A stretch of 64,000 nt of DNA from Hymenobacter sp. APR13 (GCF_000737515.1 NZ_CP006587.1:2537001-2601000); one strand, 5' to 3'. Positions 25,823-34,511 are shown, numbered from the stretch's first letter. The notes: generated from the sequence alone by a model not told the origin. Numbers and translations: made by a program.

Positions 25823-26767
25823 GTGCCCCTGCTGCTGCTCCGCCATCCTCAACTCGACCTTCCTGCCTGGGATGCCTGCGTGGCCCGGGCCAGCCAGCCG
25901 ATGCCCTACGCGCAAAGCGGCTGGCTAACGGCCACCGCCGGCCGCTGGGATGCCGTAGTGGAAACCGGCCCCGCCGGCGACTACCTGAGCGTGCTGCCGC
26001 TGCCCGTGCAGCGCCGTCCCTGGGGCCGCGCCCTCTACCAGCCGGCCTTCACTCAGCAGCTCGGCTTGCTCACCACCGCCGCCAGCCGCCACCGCGAGCT
26101 GCTCGACTACCTGCCGCTGCTGCCCGGGCACTACGCCCAGGGCTACCTGCAGCTGCACACCGGCCAGCAGCTGGCCGCCGCGCCATCCGGGTTCCAGCTC
26201 ACTGAGCGGCTCACCTACCATCTGCCGCTGGCTCCCAGCTACGCCACGCTGCTGGCCGGCTACGCCGCCGACTACCGCCGCCGCCTGCGCCTCAACGGCC
26301 AGCTAGCCGCGCCGCTGATGGTGGCGCCGCTGCCCGATATCCGCGAAATGCTGACTCTGTTCCGGCAGCACAGCGGCGAGGCGGCCGGCCTCAAGCCCAA
26401 ACACTACCGGCAGCTACAAGCTCTGTATGCCTTTCTGCAGCCGTTGGGCCAGGCCCTGCCGCTGCAGGTGCGCCACCCCGAAACCGGCGAGTTGCTGGCG
26501 GCGGCCCTGTTTGTGCGCTACCGCACGCAGCTGGTGTACCTGTTTGCGGCAGCCTCGCCGGCTGGCCGCAAAGCCGGCGCCCCGCTGCTGCTGCTCGACT
26601 ACGTGATTCAGCAGCACGCCGTCACGCCTGGGCTGGTGCTCGACTTCGAGGGCGGCATGATACCGTCTATTGCCCGTTTTTTCGCCAATTTCGGGGCCAC
26701 GCCCGTTCCCTACGTGGCCCTTTCCTTCACCTCCCAACGCCCCTGGTACCTGCAATGGATGCGCTGA
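25823..26767 (+). CDS. FemAB/GNAT-like acyltransferase-fold protein
   Basis: About 314 residues from GTG 25823 (MPLLLLRHPQLDLPAWDACV). The frame is open further upstream (TTG 25787, GTG 25808), but these lie before or within the -7 box. The pattern of an N-terminal aromatic-rich strand region, YRRRLRLNGQ, then LFRQHSGEAAGLKPKHYRQL, LLAAALFVRYRTQLVYLFAA and LVLDFEGGMIPSIARFFANF resembles GNAT/FemAB-fold transferases that attach an aminoacyl or acyl group. The substrate is unknown. Its 3' end overlaps the upp start by 13 bases, implying coupled translation. Confidence 0.7.
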   Translation: MPLLLLRHPQLDLPAWDACVARASQPMPYAQSGWLTATAGRWDAVVETGPAGDYLSVLPLPVQRRPWGRALYQPAFTQQLGLLTTAASRHRELLDYLPLLPGHYAQGYLQLHTGQQLAAAPSGFQLTERLTYHLPLAPSYATLLAGYAADYRRRLRLNGQLAAPLMVAPLPDIREMLTLFRQHSGEAAGLKPKHYRQLQALYAFLQPLGQALPLQVRHPETGELLAAALFVRYRTQLVYLFAAASPAGRKAGAPLLLLDYVIQQHAVTPGLVLDFEGGMIPSIARFFANFGATPVPYVALSFTSQRPWYLQWMR

Positions 26768-27447
26768 CCTCTCTCCCGGCCGATGCCGCCGCCGCCGACA
26801 AACCTCGGGTGCACGTAGTGTGCGCCGAGCCGTCCATCGCCAACCACTTTCTGGCCGAGCTGCGCGACGTGGACGTGCAGCGCGACTCGCTGCGCTTCCG
26901 CCGCAACCTGCAGCGCCTCGGCGAAATCATTGCCTACCGCATCAGCTCCCAGCTCAGCTACGTGGAGAAAACCGTGAAAACGCCACTGGCCGAAGCCAAA
27001 AGCCTGCAGCTGCACGACTTCCCGGTGCTGGCCACGGTGCTGCGCGCCGGCCTGCCGTTTCACCAGGGCTTCCTTAATTATTTCGACCAGTCGCCGAGCG
27101 CCTTTGCGGCCGCCTACCGAATCGAGGGCACCTCGCAGGTGCAGGTGCAGGTCGATTACCTGTCGGCGCCCAGCCTCGATGAGCGGGTGCTGATTCTGGT
27201 GGACCCCATGCTGGCCTCGGGCAAGAGCCTGGTACAAACCTACCGGGCCATGCTGCGCTTCGGCACGCCGCGCCAGGTGCACATTGCCGCCGTCATTGCC
27301 TCGCCCGATGGTGTAGCCTACGTGACGCGCGAAATCCCGGAAGCCACCCTCTGGGTAGCCGCCATCGACGAAAAGCTCAACGAGCAGGCCTACATCGTGC
27401 CCGGCCTCGGCGACGCCGGCGACCTGTCGTACGGCAGCAAGCTGTAA
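26755..27447 (+). CDS. upp: Uracil phosphoribosyltransferase
   Basis: Upp salvages uracil with PRPP to give UMP in the cytosol. The 230-residue product has the PRPP loop LILVDPMLASGKSLVQTY, the N-terminal RRNLQRLGEIIAYRISSQL dimer helix, ATVLRAGLPFHQGFLNYF, and the uracil-binding tail with YIVPGLGDAGD. The first 15 residues (Ala/Asp-rich) are an extension compared with most Upp proteins. The start overlaps the preceding gene by 13 bases; an acetyltransferase-like and a salvage gene in one operon is an unexpected pairing. Confidence 0.92.
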   Translation: MDALTSLPADAAAADKPRVHVVCAEPSIANHFLAELRDVDVQRDSLRFRRNLQRLGEIIAYRISSQLSYVEKTVKTPLAEAKSLQLHDFPVLATVLRAGLPFHQGFLNYFDQSPSAFAAAYRIEGTSQVQVQVDYLSAPSLDERVLILVDPMLASGKSLVQTYRAMLRFGTPRQVHIAAVIASPDGVAYVTREIPEATLWVAAIDEKLNEQAYIVPGLGDAGDLSYGSKL

Positions 27448-27451
27448 CTTC

Positions 27452-28024
27452 TTGCCCCAGCCATACGGAACGCATTCCAGCGTTTCTTCCTTAAATGATA
27501 ACGCACCTCTTCCCGAAGTTCGTCGTATTTTTAGGATTCGCTTCCTGCTTGTGTTCCTTGCTGCCGTGCTGCCTCAATTGCTTAAATACGCTTCCGTTTT
27601 CCTGCTGGGCATGGTTAAGTTCGTGGCAGCCCCGGTGGCCGGCGTGGCGGCCGGCGTGCCAGTTCCGCTGATCTGGCTGCTGTCGGTGGCGGGCATGATG
27701 ACGACGGTGCTGCTGATTTCCAGCGTGGGCAAAATGTGGGCCCTGCACCAACGGCGGCGGCGCGAGGCCAAGGGCAAGCCGCTGTTCAGCCGCAAAAGCC
27801 GCCGCATCGTGGGGATTTTCCGGCGGTTTGGCATGGCGGGCATTGCCTTTCTCACGCCTATTCTGTTCAGCCCTATCGGGGGCACCGTCATTGCCACGCA
27901 GCTCCACGTGCCGCGCCTGCGCATCATGCTGCACATGTTCTGGAGCGCCGTGCTGTGGGGCGCGGCCTTCACGCTGCTGGCTGTCAAGTTCAGCCACCTG
28001 CCCATCTTCGACCATTACCGCTAG
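27452..28024 (+). CDS. Small multi-pass membrane protein, Sm_multidrug_ex-like
   Basis: Up to 190 residues; the only upstream start in frame is TTG 27452, 5 bases after the upp stop, and a GTG around 27551 is an alternative. Three or four hydrophobic helices: FLLVFLAAVLPQLLKYASVF, VPLIWLLSVAGMMTTVLLIS, and a re-entrant-like GMAGIAFLTPILFSPIGGTV that resembles the small multidrug export (PF06695) pattern. A basic cytosolic loop (RRRREAKGKPLFSRKSRR) sits in the middle. Close spacing suggests transcription with upp. Function unknown; the export label is only a resemblance. Confidence 0.65.
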   Translation: MPQPYGTHSSVSSLNDNAPLPEVRRIFRIRFLLVFLAAVLPQLLKYASVFLLGMVKFVAAPVAGVAAGVPVPLIWLLSVAGMMTTVLLISSVGKMWALHQRRRREAKGKPLFSRKSRRIVGIFRRFGMAGIAFLTPILFSPIGGTVIATQLHVPRLRIMLHMFWSAVLWGAAFTLLAVKFSHLPIFDHYR

Positions 28025-28074
28025 GCTAGCCTTGCTGGCATTCCGCGCATCAAGCGCGCCGCGACTTTAAGCAG

Positions 28075-28117
28075 AAAGCCCTCCGGCACTAGGTTGTACC
28101 TAATGCCGGAGGGCTTT
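28075..28117. terminator. Bidirectional terminator
   Basis: Stem AAAGCCCTCCGGCA paired with TGCCGGAGGGCTTT across an inner CTAGG/CCTAA segment. It lies between the convergent membrane gene and DEAD-box gene. Confidence 0.85.
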
Positions 28118-28178
28118 CTGATGGGGAAGTGAGTCCTAAGCGAGAAAGAAGCGTTGCTCCGTTCTCGCAACGGCAGGA

Positions 28179-29606
28179 CTACTTGCGCTTGGTACGGGCT
28201 TTGGCGCGGGCGGCTTTCACGGCCTTTTTGCCGGGGCGCGAGTCGCTGCCTTTCGTGGAGTTGAACTTGCTGCCTTTGGTGCTGCGGTTGGGGCCGGCCA
28301 CGAAGGGGCGGCCGGTGCGCTTATCAATCGTCACGCCGGGCTTGATCCACTCTTTACGCTCGTGGAAGGCTCCTTTGAACTCGGGGTCTTCGCGCTTGCG
28401 GCGCTCGTCCTTTTCGCGGTCCATGTCCTGCTGCTCCTCAAACATGGTGGGCATCACCTCCACTTCGGGCGGCAGTGGCACCAACGGAATTTCCTGCCGG
28501 ATCAGCTCGGCAATCTTCTGCATGTGGTGCATTTCGGCCTCGTTAGCGAAGGTGATGGCCGCGCCCGTGTGCTGCGCCCGGCCCGTGCGCCCGATGCGGT
28601 GCACGTAGTCGTCGTAAATCAGCGGCACGTCGAAGTTGATGACGTGGCTTACCAACGGCACGTCGATGCCGCGGGCCGCTACGTCGGTGGCCACCAGAAA
28701 GCGGATGTCGCCGGCCTTGAAGGCCTCCATGGCGTTGATGCGCATGTTCTGGCCCTTGTTGCCGTGGATGGCGCGCACCTCGCCGTGGGCCTTGCGCGCC
28801 AGGAAGCTGGCCACGTTGTCGGCGTGCTCCTTGGTGCGCGTGAAAATCATCACGCGGTGAAAGGTGTCCCAGTCCAGAAACAGGTACTCCAGCAGGTTGA
28901 TTTTGGTGAGCAGGTTGGGCACTTCGTAGAGCTCCTGCGTCACGGTCTGGGCCGAGGTGGCGGCGGGCGTCACCTCCACGCGCACCGGAAACTCCAGAAA
29001 CTCCTCACTCAGCACCGACACCTTCTCGGGCATGGTGGCCGAAAACAGCACGTTCTGCCGCTTGGTGGGAATAACTTCCAGAATGCGCCGGATCTGGGGC
29101 ATGAAGCCCATGTCCATCATCTTGTCGGCCTCATCCAGCACCAGCGTTTTCAGCTCCTTCAGCACCAGGTCGCCTTTGAGGTAGAGCTCCAGCAGACGGC
29201 CCGGCGTGGCAATCAGAATATCGACGCCGGCGGCAATGGTTTCAATCTGGGTTTTCGGGCCCAGGCCGCCGTAGATGGCGAAAATGCGCAGGTCGGTGTA
29301 GACGGCCAGCTTCTTGAGGTGGGTTTCCAGCTGCATGGCCAGCTCGCGCGTGGGGGCCAGCACCAGGGCCCGCGGGTGGGTGCCCTGGGCGTATTTCACC
29401 TTCATCAGCAGCGGCAAACCGAAGGCGGCGGTTTTGCCGGTGCCGGTCTGGGCAATGCCCAGGATATCGTGGCCGGCGAGCAGCAGCGGAATGGTTTGCG
29501 CCTGCACAGGCGTGGGCTCCGTGAAGCCCGCCTCGGCTACGGCCGTGAGTAGCTGCTTGTTGAGCTTGAAATCGGAAAAGGCGGGCACCTGCGGCGTATC
29601 GGACAT
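28179..29606 (-). CDS. DEAD-box RNA helicase, RhlE type
   Basis: ATP-dependent RNA helicase of 475 residues, acting on structured RNA in the cytosol (ribosome assembly or RNA decay in related proteins). Visible motifs are Q-motif FTEPTPVQAQTIP, AQTGTGKTAAF (I), APTRELA (Ia), TPGRLL (Ib), LDEADKMMDMGF (II), FSATMP (III), RAIHGNKGQNMR (IV), VATDVAARGID (V) and HRIGRTGRAQ (VI). A basic, low-complexity C-terminal tail (about 400-475) ends KARAKARTKRK. The ATG at 29606 follows a minus-strand TACCTTTG box (29629-29636), so the upstream extension to 29744 is rejected. Confidence 0.93.
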   Translation of the reverse strand: MSDTPQVPAFSDFKLNKQLLTAVAEAGFTEPTPVQAQTIPLLLAGHDILGIAQTGTGKTAAFGLPLLMKVKYAQGTHPRALVLAPTRELAMQLETHLKKLAVYTDLRIFAIYGGLGPKTQIETIAAGVDILIATPGRLLELYLKGDLVLKELKTLVLDEADKMMDMGFMPQIRRILEVIPTKRQNVLFSATMPEKVSVLSEEFLEFPVRVEVTPAATSAQTVTQELYEVPNLLTKINLLEYLFLDWDTFHRVMIFTRTKEHADNVASFLARKAHGEVRAIHGNKGQNMRINAMEAFKAGDIRFLVATDVAARGIDVPLVSHVINFDVPLIYDDYVHRIGRTGRAQHTGAAITFANEAEMHHMQKIAELIRQEIPLVPLPPEVEVMPTMFEEQQDMDREKDERRKREDPEFKGAFHERKEWIKPGVTIDKRTGRPFVAGPNRSTKGSKFNSTKGSDSRPGKKAVKAARAKARTKRK

Positions 29607-29628
29607 GTCAAAAGGGTGTTGCAAGCCG

Positions 29629-29636
29629 CAAAGGTA
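29629..29636 (-). promoter_or_regulatory. -7 box of the DEAD-box helicase gene
   Basis: TACCTTTG on the minus strand, 22 bases before the chosen ATG. No convincing -33 TTTG is visible upstream. Confidence 0.5.
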
Positions 29637-29679
29637 CGGGGAATATAGGCGGCGTTTTTCCGTGAACCGATAATCCACG

Positions 29680-29778
29680 GTCATCCTGAGCCTGCGAAGG
29701 ACCTTATCACGCCCGAATAATAGGTCTGACAACCGCTTGCTCATTCGTAATAAGGTCCTTCGCTCTGCTCAGGATGAC
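29680..29778. repeat. Palindromic repeat, family A
   Basis: Arms GTCATCCTGAGCCTGCGAAG (29680 on, continuing GACCTTA) and TAAGGTCCTTCGCTCTGCTC (29751 on, continuing AGGATGAC) pair with a small internal mismatch around a 44-base loop. The ends match the element at 342-439. It lies between the helicase promoter and the tRNA-His promoter. Confidence 0.8.
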
Positions 29779-29819
29779 AGCAGGTTATCGTGCCATCCAG
29801 AAAAAAACTGCCATCAAAG

Positions 29820-29850
29820 TTTGCAAATGCACTTTCGTGCACTACTTTTG
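29820..29850 (+). promoter_or_regulatory. Promoter of tRNA-His
   Basis: TTTG (29820-29823) and TACTTTTG (29843-29850), 19 bases apart, match the Bacteroidota consensus exactly. They lie 18 bases before the tRNA. Confidence 0.8.
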
Positions 29851-29868
29851 TTGCTCCAAAACAAACAC

Positions 29869-29943
<75 letters not shown>

Positions 29944-29949
29944 CACTGC

Positions 29950-29984
29950 AAAAGCCTCTGACATTGCGTCAGAGGCTTTTTCTT
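29950..29984 (+). terminator. Terminator after tRNA-His
   Basis: Stem AAAGCCTCTGAC with complement GTCAGAGGCTTT around ATTGC, followed by a T run. It sits 6 bases after the tRNA. Confidence 0.85.
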
Positions 29985-30122
29985 TGTCTAATCAGGTAGT
30001 TACGCCGGGTGGGCAGGCGGCCGTAGGTGCAATAAATTCGGCGGTAGTGCGGAAGGATTTGGATATTTGCGGCGTTGCAAGGCAGAAGTCTCTTGTATGA
30101 ATCACTTTTTTCCTCTCTGAAT

Positions 30123-31055
30123 ATGAGTCTGGTCGTAATCGGTACGGTGGCGTTCGACGCCCTGGAAACGCCTTTTGGCAAAACCGACAAAATCATTGGT
30201 GGCGCGGCTACCTACATTTCGCTGTCGGCGAGCTACTCCGTGAAGCCGGTGAAGCTGGTGGCCGTAGTTGGCGACGACTTCCCGCAATCCGACATCGACC
30301 TGCTCCAGCAGCACGGCGCCGACACCACCGGCCTGCAGATCAAGCAGGGTGAGAAATCGTTCTTCTGGTCGGGCAAGTATGCCAACGACCTGAACTCGCG
30401 CGAAACGCTGGTGACGGAACTGAACGTGCTGGCCGATTTCGACCCCATCCTGCCCGATTCCTATCAGGACTGCAAATACCTGATGCTGGGCAACCTCACG
30501 CCCCAGATTCAGCGCCTCGTGATTCAGCGCCTCGTCAACCGGCCCAAGCTCATCGTGATGGACACGATGAACTTCTGGATGGATATTGCGCTCGACGAGC
30601 TGAAAACGACCATCGAAATGGTGGACGTGCTCAGCATCAACGACGAGGAAGCCCGCCAGCTTTCGGGCCAGCACTCGCTGGTGAAGGCCGCCAAGATCAT
30701 CCTGGAAATGGGCCCCAAGTACCTCATCATCAAGAAAGGCGAGCACGGCGCGCTGCTCTTCGATAAGAAGCAGATTTTCTTCGCCCCGGCCCTGCCGCTG
30801 GAGGAAGTATTCGACCCAACCGGCGCCGGCGACACCTTCGCGGGCGGCTTCATCGGCCACCTCGCCGCCACCGACGACATCAGCTTCGAGAACATGAAGC
30901 GCGCCGTGATTCACGGTTCGGCCATGGCCTCGTTCTGCGTGGAGAAGTTCGGCACCGAGCGGCTGCTGCACCTCACGCAGGAAGAAATTGAAGCCCGCGA
31001 GCAGCAGTTTGCCGATCTGGTAGCCGTAGCCCCGGCCGCCACGGTGGCTTCGTAG
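30123..31055 (+). CDS. PfkB-family sugar or nucleoside kinase
   Basis: 310 residues, cytosolic. The PfkB fold is shown by the N-terminal VIGTVAFDALETPFG, GGAATYISLSAS (substrate-binding Gly pair), LMLGNLTPQIQ and IMDTMNFW-like VMDTMNFWMD. LSINDEEARQLSG follows, and the C-terminal signature DPTGAGDTFAGGFIGHLA supplies the catalytic Asp and anion hole. Substrate cannot be told from motifs; ribokinase or adenosine-kinase-like are candidates. Start 30123 (MSLVVIGTV) fits the family; the frame opens at 30075. A weak promoter (GATATTTG at 30062-30069) precedes it. Confidence 0.88.
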   Translation: MSLVVIGTVAFDALETPFGKTDKIIGGAATYISLSASYSVKPVKLVAVVGDDFPQSDIDLLQQHGADTTGLQIKQGEKSFFWSGKYANDLNSRETLVTELNVLADFDPILPDSYQDCKYLMLGNLTPQIQRLVIQRLVNRPKLIVMDTMNFWMDIALDELKTTIEMVDVLSINDEEARQLSGQHSLVKAAKIILEMGPKYLIIKKGEHGALLFDKKQIFFAPALPLEEVFDPTGAGDTFAGGFIGHLAATDDISFENMKRAVIHGSAMASFCVEKFGTERLLHLTQEEIEAREQQFADLVAVAPAATVAS

Positions 31056-31060
31056 AGTAA

Positions 31061-31148
31061 AACGTCATTCCGAGCAGCGCGAGGAATCTCGTCAGAGTAG
31101 TAATTATACCATACTAGCGAGATTCCTCGCGCTGCTCGGAATGACGTT
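31061..31148. repeat. Palindromic repeat, family A (GTCATTCCGAG variant)
   Basis: Perfect 31-base arms (31061-31091 and 31118-31148), beginning AACGTCATTCCGAGCAGCGC, around a 26-base AT-rich loop. One arm is also found inside the repeat at 15763-15907 and, diverged, at 23714-23760. It starts 5 bases after the PfkB gene's stop. Confidence 0.9.
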
Positions 31149-31269
31149 CTACTAGCTAAAAGCCTCAGCCCACACCGGCTGAGGCTTTTTCGTGCCCGAA
31201 TTTTGCGCAACCCCACGGCCAGCGGCAGGGTAGAAGGAGTATTCATCCACCCGTAACCCCCCCACGGCC

Positions 31270-31515
31270 ATGAGCATGAGCAAAAAAGAAACCGACCTGA
31301 CCAACGATAAAACGTCCGTCAACCCGGCTGCCAATACCAAGAAAAAAAGCACGCAGGTGCAAAGCCCCAACACCACCGACGTATCGGCCCACGGTAACAC
31401 CACCGATGGCAATTCGGCCGGCGAAGGCGTGAACAACATCCGCAGCAACCCACAGGGCAACAAGCCCATGTCGGTAGACGGCGGCGGCAAAGGCCCCGGC
31501 CGCCAGGGCGACTAG
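31270..31515 (+). CDS. Small hydrophilic, probably disordered protein
   Basis: 81 residues, rich in Asn, Gly, Ser, Thr, Asp and Lys and almost devoid of large hydrophobics (KKKSTQVQSPNTTDVSAHG, GGGKGPGRQGD). There are no Cys, Trp, Tyr or Phe. No signal or helix. Such composition predicts an unfolded cytosolic protein, like stress-related hydrophilins; that is inference only. A second in-frame ATG at 31276 could be the start. Third-position GC and a strong terminator right after it support a real gene. Confidence 0.55.
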   Translation: MSMSKKETDLTNDKTSVNPAANTKKKSTQVQSPNTTDVSAHGNTTDGNSAGEGVNNIRSNPQGNKPMSVDGGGKGPGRQGD

Positions 31516-31527
31516 GCTGGTAGCACG

Positions 31528-31616
31528 CAGCAATAAAAAATGAGAGGTGAGATTTTCGTTCTGAAACCCAATCGGGCCGGCAGAACGAAAGTCTCACCTC
31601 TCACTTTTTATTGCTG
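31528..31616. terminator. Long bidirectional terminator hairpin
   Basis: Arms of 36 bases (31528-31563 and 31581-31616) pair almost perfectly, from CAGCAATAAA at the outer end to TTCGTTCTG at the loop. A and T runs lie inside the stem. It separates two convergent genes and is far longer than the other terminators here. Confidence 0.8.
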
Positions 31617-31625
31617 ATTTCCAGC

Positions 31626-32441
31626 CTACGGCACCACGGTCAGGCGCACCACGCGGGTGTCCACGTCGCCGTTGTCGAAGAAGTCCTGCTCGAACAGGAT
31701 GGTTTTGTTGTCGAGCCAGCGCGGCTGGGTGCAGCCCCATTCAGTCTGGCGCTCCCACAGCAGGCGCAGCGTGCTGCCCTCCACCGACCACAGCTGCAGG
31801 CCGCTGGGCTCGTAGCGGGCCAGCACGTCGGAGTTGCCGCACACAAAGTGGCGGCCGTCTGGCGCTACGGCTGGGGCACTCCAGACGCGGGTGCGGCGGC
31901 CGGTGCGCTGGTCGACCAGCATGGAGTAGCCGCCCTCGTAGAGGTGCACGGCCACCAGCCACTGCCGGATGGCGGGCAGCGTGGCCAAGTACTCGTAGCT
32001 GATGTTGGTGTCGGGGTTGTCGGCGGGGTTGTTGCGAAGCTGAAGCGCCTTGGCTGCGGTGGGGTAGAGCCACAGCGCTTTGCCCAGGCGGCGCACACTC
32101 TTGCCGGCCGTGCGCAGGCGGTTGCGCTCCTCGGCCTCAAAATCGAAAGCTTCTTCTTCCTCCGCCGAAGCGGGCGGCACGGGCAGCCGGATGGGCTGGG
32201 GCAGCCGCTCATAAGTTCCCCGCGACGCCTGATGGATGGGCAGCACCCGGCCCGGCACCTGCACCAGCGTGTCGAGGTGGCCGAGGCGGTAGATGCGCGG
32301 CGGAATGGGGCGGGGCAGCCGCGCCACGGGCGCCGTCACGGGCACGCCGGGCTGGGCACGTTCGGCCGGGCCACGAAAAGAGCAACTCAATACAAGCACT
32401 GCCAGCGGCAAAACCACTACTAGTGCGCGAAGCCGGAACAT
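31626..32441 (-). CDS. Lipoprotein of unknown function
   Basis: 271 residues with lipobox VLVLSC (Cys20) after MFRLRALVVVLPLAV. A Pro-rich linker (about 25-60), an acidic patch EEEEAFDFEAEERNR, then a C-terminal half with strand repeats of beta-propeller character: SMLVDQRTGRRTRVWSAPAV, PDGRHFVCGNSDVLARY, LQLWSVEGSTLRLLWE and KTILFEQDFFDNG. I do not recognise the family. Likely anchored in the outer membrane, facing the periplasm. The 160-base gap upstream (32442-32601) shows nothing. Confidence 0.75.
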   Translation of the reverse strand: MFRLRALVVVLPLAVLVLSCSFRGPAERAQPGVPVTAPVARLPRPIPPRIYRLGHLDTLVQVPGRVLPIHQASRGTYERLPQPIRLPVPPASAEEEEAFDFEAEERNRLRTAGKSVRRLGKALWLYPTAAKALQLRNNPADNPDTNISYEYLATLPAIRQWLVAVHLYEGGYSMLVDQRTGRRTRVWSAPAVAPDGRHFVCGNSDVLARYEPSGLQLWSVEGSTLRLLWERQTEWGCTQPRWLDNKTILFEQDFFDNGDVDTRVVRLTVVP

Positions 32442-32601
32442 GAGTCAGGAATTAGAGCTTAGTTGTGGGTGCATAGGGCGCTTCAGGGTTGGGTGCCCGG
32501 TACTTGGGAAATAGGTGCTGGCGCTACGTGATACGGCAAGCGGAAAAGGTGTCAGCAGGAAACCAACGCAGGCTGCCCGGCTGACCCGTGAGCCTGACGC
32601 G

Positions 32602-34338
32602 CTAGAAATCCTGTTTCAGCCAGCTGCGGAAGCTGGCCTGCTGCTCTGCCGTGGCGGCCGGCAGCTTTTCGATGGTAATCTTCTGCCAGAACCGCTCCCC
32701 GCTGCGGGCCGCCAGCGGCACCGTGAGCAGGCGGTTTTGGCGGAATACGCTAACCTCGTACGGATGTTCGCTGTCGGCGGAAAGCAGGCTCTGCAGGTTC
32801 ATGTCCACGCGGCGCCCGTTCACGGCCACCAGCTCATCATCGACGGTGAAAGCCGCCGCTGCCGGCGAGCCGGGCAGGATATCCGTGACTTCGGTGCGCT
32901 CGTTGCGGGTCACGGTCCGGAAGCCAAACAAGCCCTCAGAGGCCGACATATTCTCGGTGATGCGCAGCGTGCAGCCCACAAAGGCCAGGGCCTTGTCGAG
33001 CGGCTCTTCCAGCGGGGCCGTGCCGTAGATGAACTTGTCGAAATAGGCCGTCATGTCGCGCCCGGCCACGTCCGTCACGATGCGCACGTAGTCGTCTTCG
33101 GTGTAGCCGATGCCGGTTTTGCCGAATTCCTCGTAGAGGCGGCGCATCACGTCGTCGAGGCTGCGCTGGTGCTGGGAGAGGCGGCGTAGCGTGAGGTCGA
33201 GCAGCAGCGCCACCAGCGCGCCCTTGTGGTACACCGATACCTTGCGGTCCGGAATGCCGGGCTTGTAGCCGTCCAGCCACAGGTCCATGCTGGCGTCGGC
33301 CAGGGAGAGGTGGTAGCGGCCGTAGTCGTCGTAGTGCTTGCGCAGCACCGTGTTCAGCTCCGCGAAATACTGCTCGGCGGAGCGCACCTGGGCCCGGGCC
33401 AGCAGGTACTCGCCGTAGTACGTCGTGACACCCTCGGCAATGAAGCAGGTGCGGAAGTAGTTTTCCTTGCTGTAGTCGTACGGCTGCATTTCAGCCGGCC
33501 GGATGCTCTTGATGTTCCAGGCGTGGAACAGCTCGTGGCAGCTCACGCCCAGCAGCTCCTTGTACAGCCCTTCGGTCATCAGCAGCTCGGCTGGGCCCAG
33601 CGTAATGACGGTGGAGTTAAGGTGCTCGACGCCGTGGTAGTGCTTGTAGGGCAGAATCTGGTTGAGGAAATGGTAGTCCTGGGCCGGAAAGGCGCCGAAC
33701 AGGGCCAGCTGCTCCTGGCTGAAGGCCCGGAAATCGGCCACCAGCCGCTGCCAGTCCACGGGGCACTCGCCCTGAATCCAGATGTAGAAGGGGAGGCCCT
33801 GCACCTCGTAGTTGCGGTATTGCAGCGTGGGGCTGGCAATAAAGGGCGAGTCGGCGAGGTGGTCGAAGCTCTGGGCCTGCAGCACGTTGGGGCCGCTTTG
33901 CGGGAGGCCACAGGCCAGCTGCCAGCCCTCGGGCAGGTGCAGCTGCACCTGGCAGGGCTCGTGCTGGCGGCCTTCCACGTACATGAAGCCCTGCACGGGG
34001 TTCATGTACAGCTGGCTTTCGTCGAGCCAGGAGCCGCCGGCGTCCATCTGGTGGGCGTAGAAATTGTAGCTCACCCGCACGGTGCGGCCGGCGGCTTCGC
34101 GCACTTCCCACCGGTCTTTGGTGAGCTTGCGCGTGGGCAGCAGCTCGTGGCTGGCAGCATCCGAAACCTCTACCTGCTGAATTTTCTGGGCGAAATTCTG
34201 CAGCTCGTAGCGGCCCGGGCGCCACGCCGGCAGCTGCAGCTCCACCGTAGCGGGGCCGTCGGTGGGTACCTCAAACGTCATGTGCAGTTGCACGTAAAAG
34301 GTCAGCGGGTTCTCAAACGAGACGGAGTAGTGAATCAT
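32602..34338 (-). CDS. M61 glycyl aminopeptidase family metallopeptidase with PDZ domain
   Basis: 578 residues. The M61 N-terminal beta domain (MIHYSVSFENPLTFYVQLHM, RYELQNFAQKI) leads to the zinc site HELFHAWN at about residue 268, with a downstream Glu in FIAEGVTTYYGEYLL. A C-terminal PDZ-like domain (LPGSPAAAAFTVDDELVAVN) follows. Members cleave N-terminal Gly or Ala in the enzyme studied. No signal peptide is seen, so it may be cytosolic. The frame extends antisense across rpmH to 34728; ATG 34338 is chosen because a minus-strand TACCTTTG box lies at 34374-34381. Confidence 0.9.
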   Translation of the reverse strand: MIHYSVSFENPLTFYVQLHMTFEVPTDGPATVELQLPAWRPGRYELQNFAQKIQQVEVSDAASHELLPTRKLTKDRWEVREAAGRTVRVSYNFYAHQMDAGGSWLDESQLYMNPVQGFMYVEGRQHEPCQVQLHLPEGWQLACGLPQSGPNVLQAQSFDHLADSPFIASPTLQYRNYEVQGLPFYIWIQGECPVDWQRLVADFRAFSQEQLALFGAFPAQDYHFLNQILPYKHYHGVEHLNSTVITLGPAELLMTEGLYKELLGVSCHELFHAWNIKSIRPAEMQPYDYSKENYFRTCFIAEGVTTYYGEYLLARAQVRSAEQYFAELNTVLRKHYDDYGRYHLSLADASMDLWLDGYKPGIPDRKVSVYHKGALVALLLDLTLRRLSQHQRSLDDVMRRLYEEFGKTGIGYTEDDYVRIVTDVAGRDMTAYFDKFIYGTAPLEEPLDKALAFVGCTLRITENMSASEGLFGFRTVTRNERTEVTDILPGSPAAAAFTVDDELVAVNGRRVDMNLQSLLSADSEHPYEVSVFRQNRLLTVPLAARSGERFWQKITIEKLPAATAEQQASFRSWLKQDF

Positions 34339-34511
34339 GGGTGCGCGGGGCGGAAAGGGCTGAAAACCCAGTACAAAGGTAGGGCTATCCGGCCGAAATA
34401 AGCGGATAAATAACAGGGTTTTCGGCCCTGAAAACCAGCCTTCAGGACACGCCAAGGCTCTGAACGGCGGGCAGATGCCGGCAACCGGCTGCGGAAAAAG
34501 GCGGCCGAGGC

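Noticed and set aside
28362..29552. 396-codon + strand frame opposite the DEAD-box helicase
   Set aside because: The minus strand has every helicase motif; the + frame is its complement in another phase.
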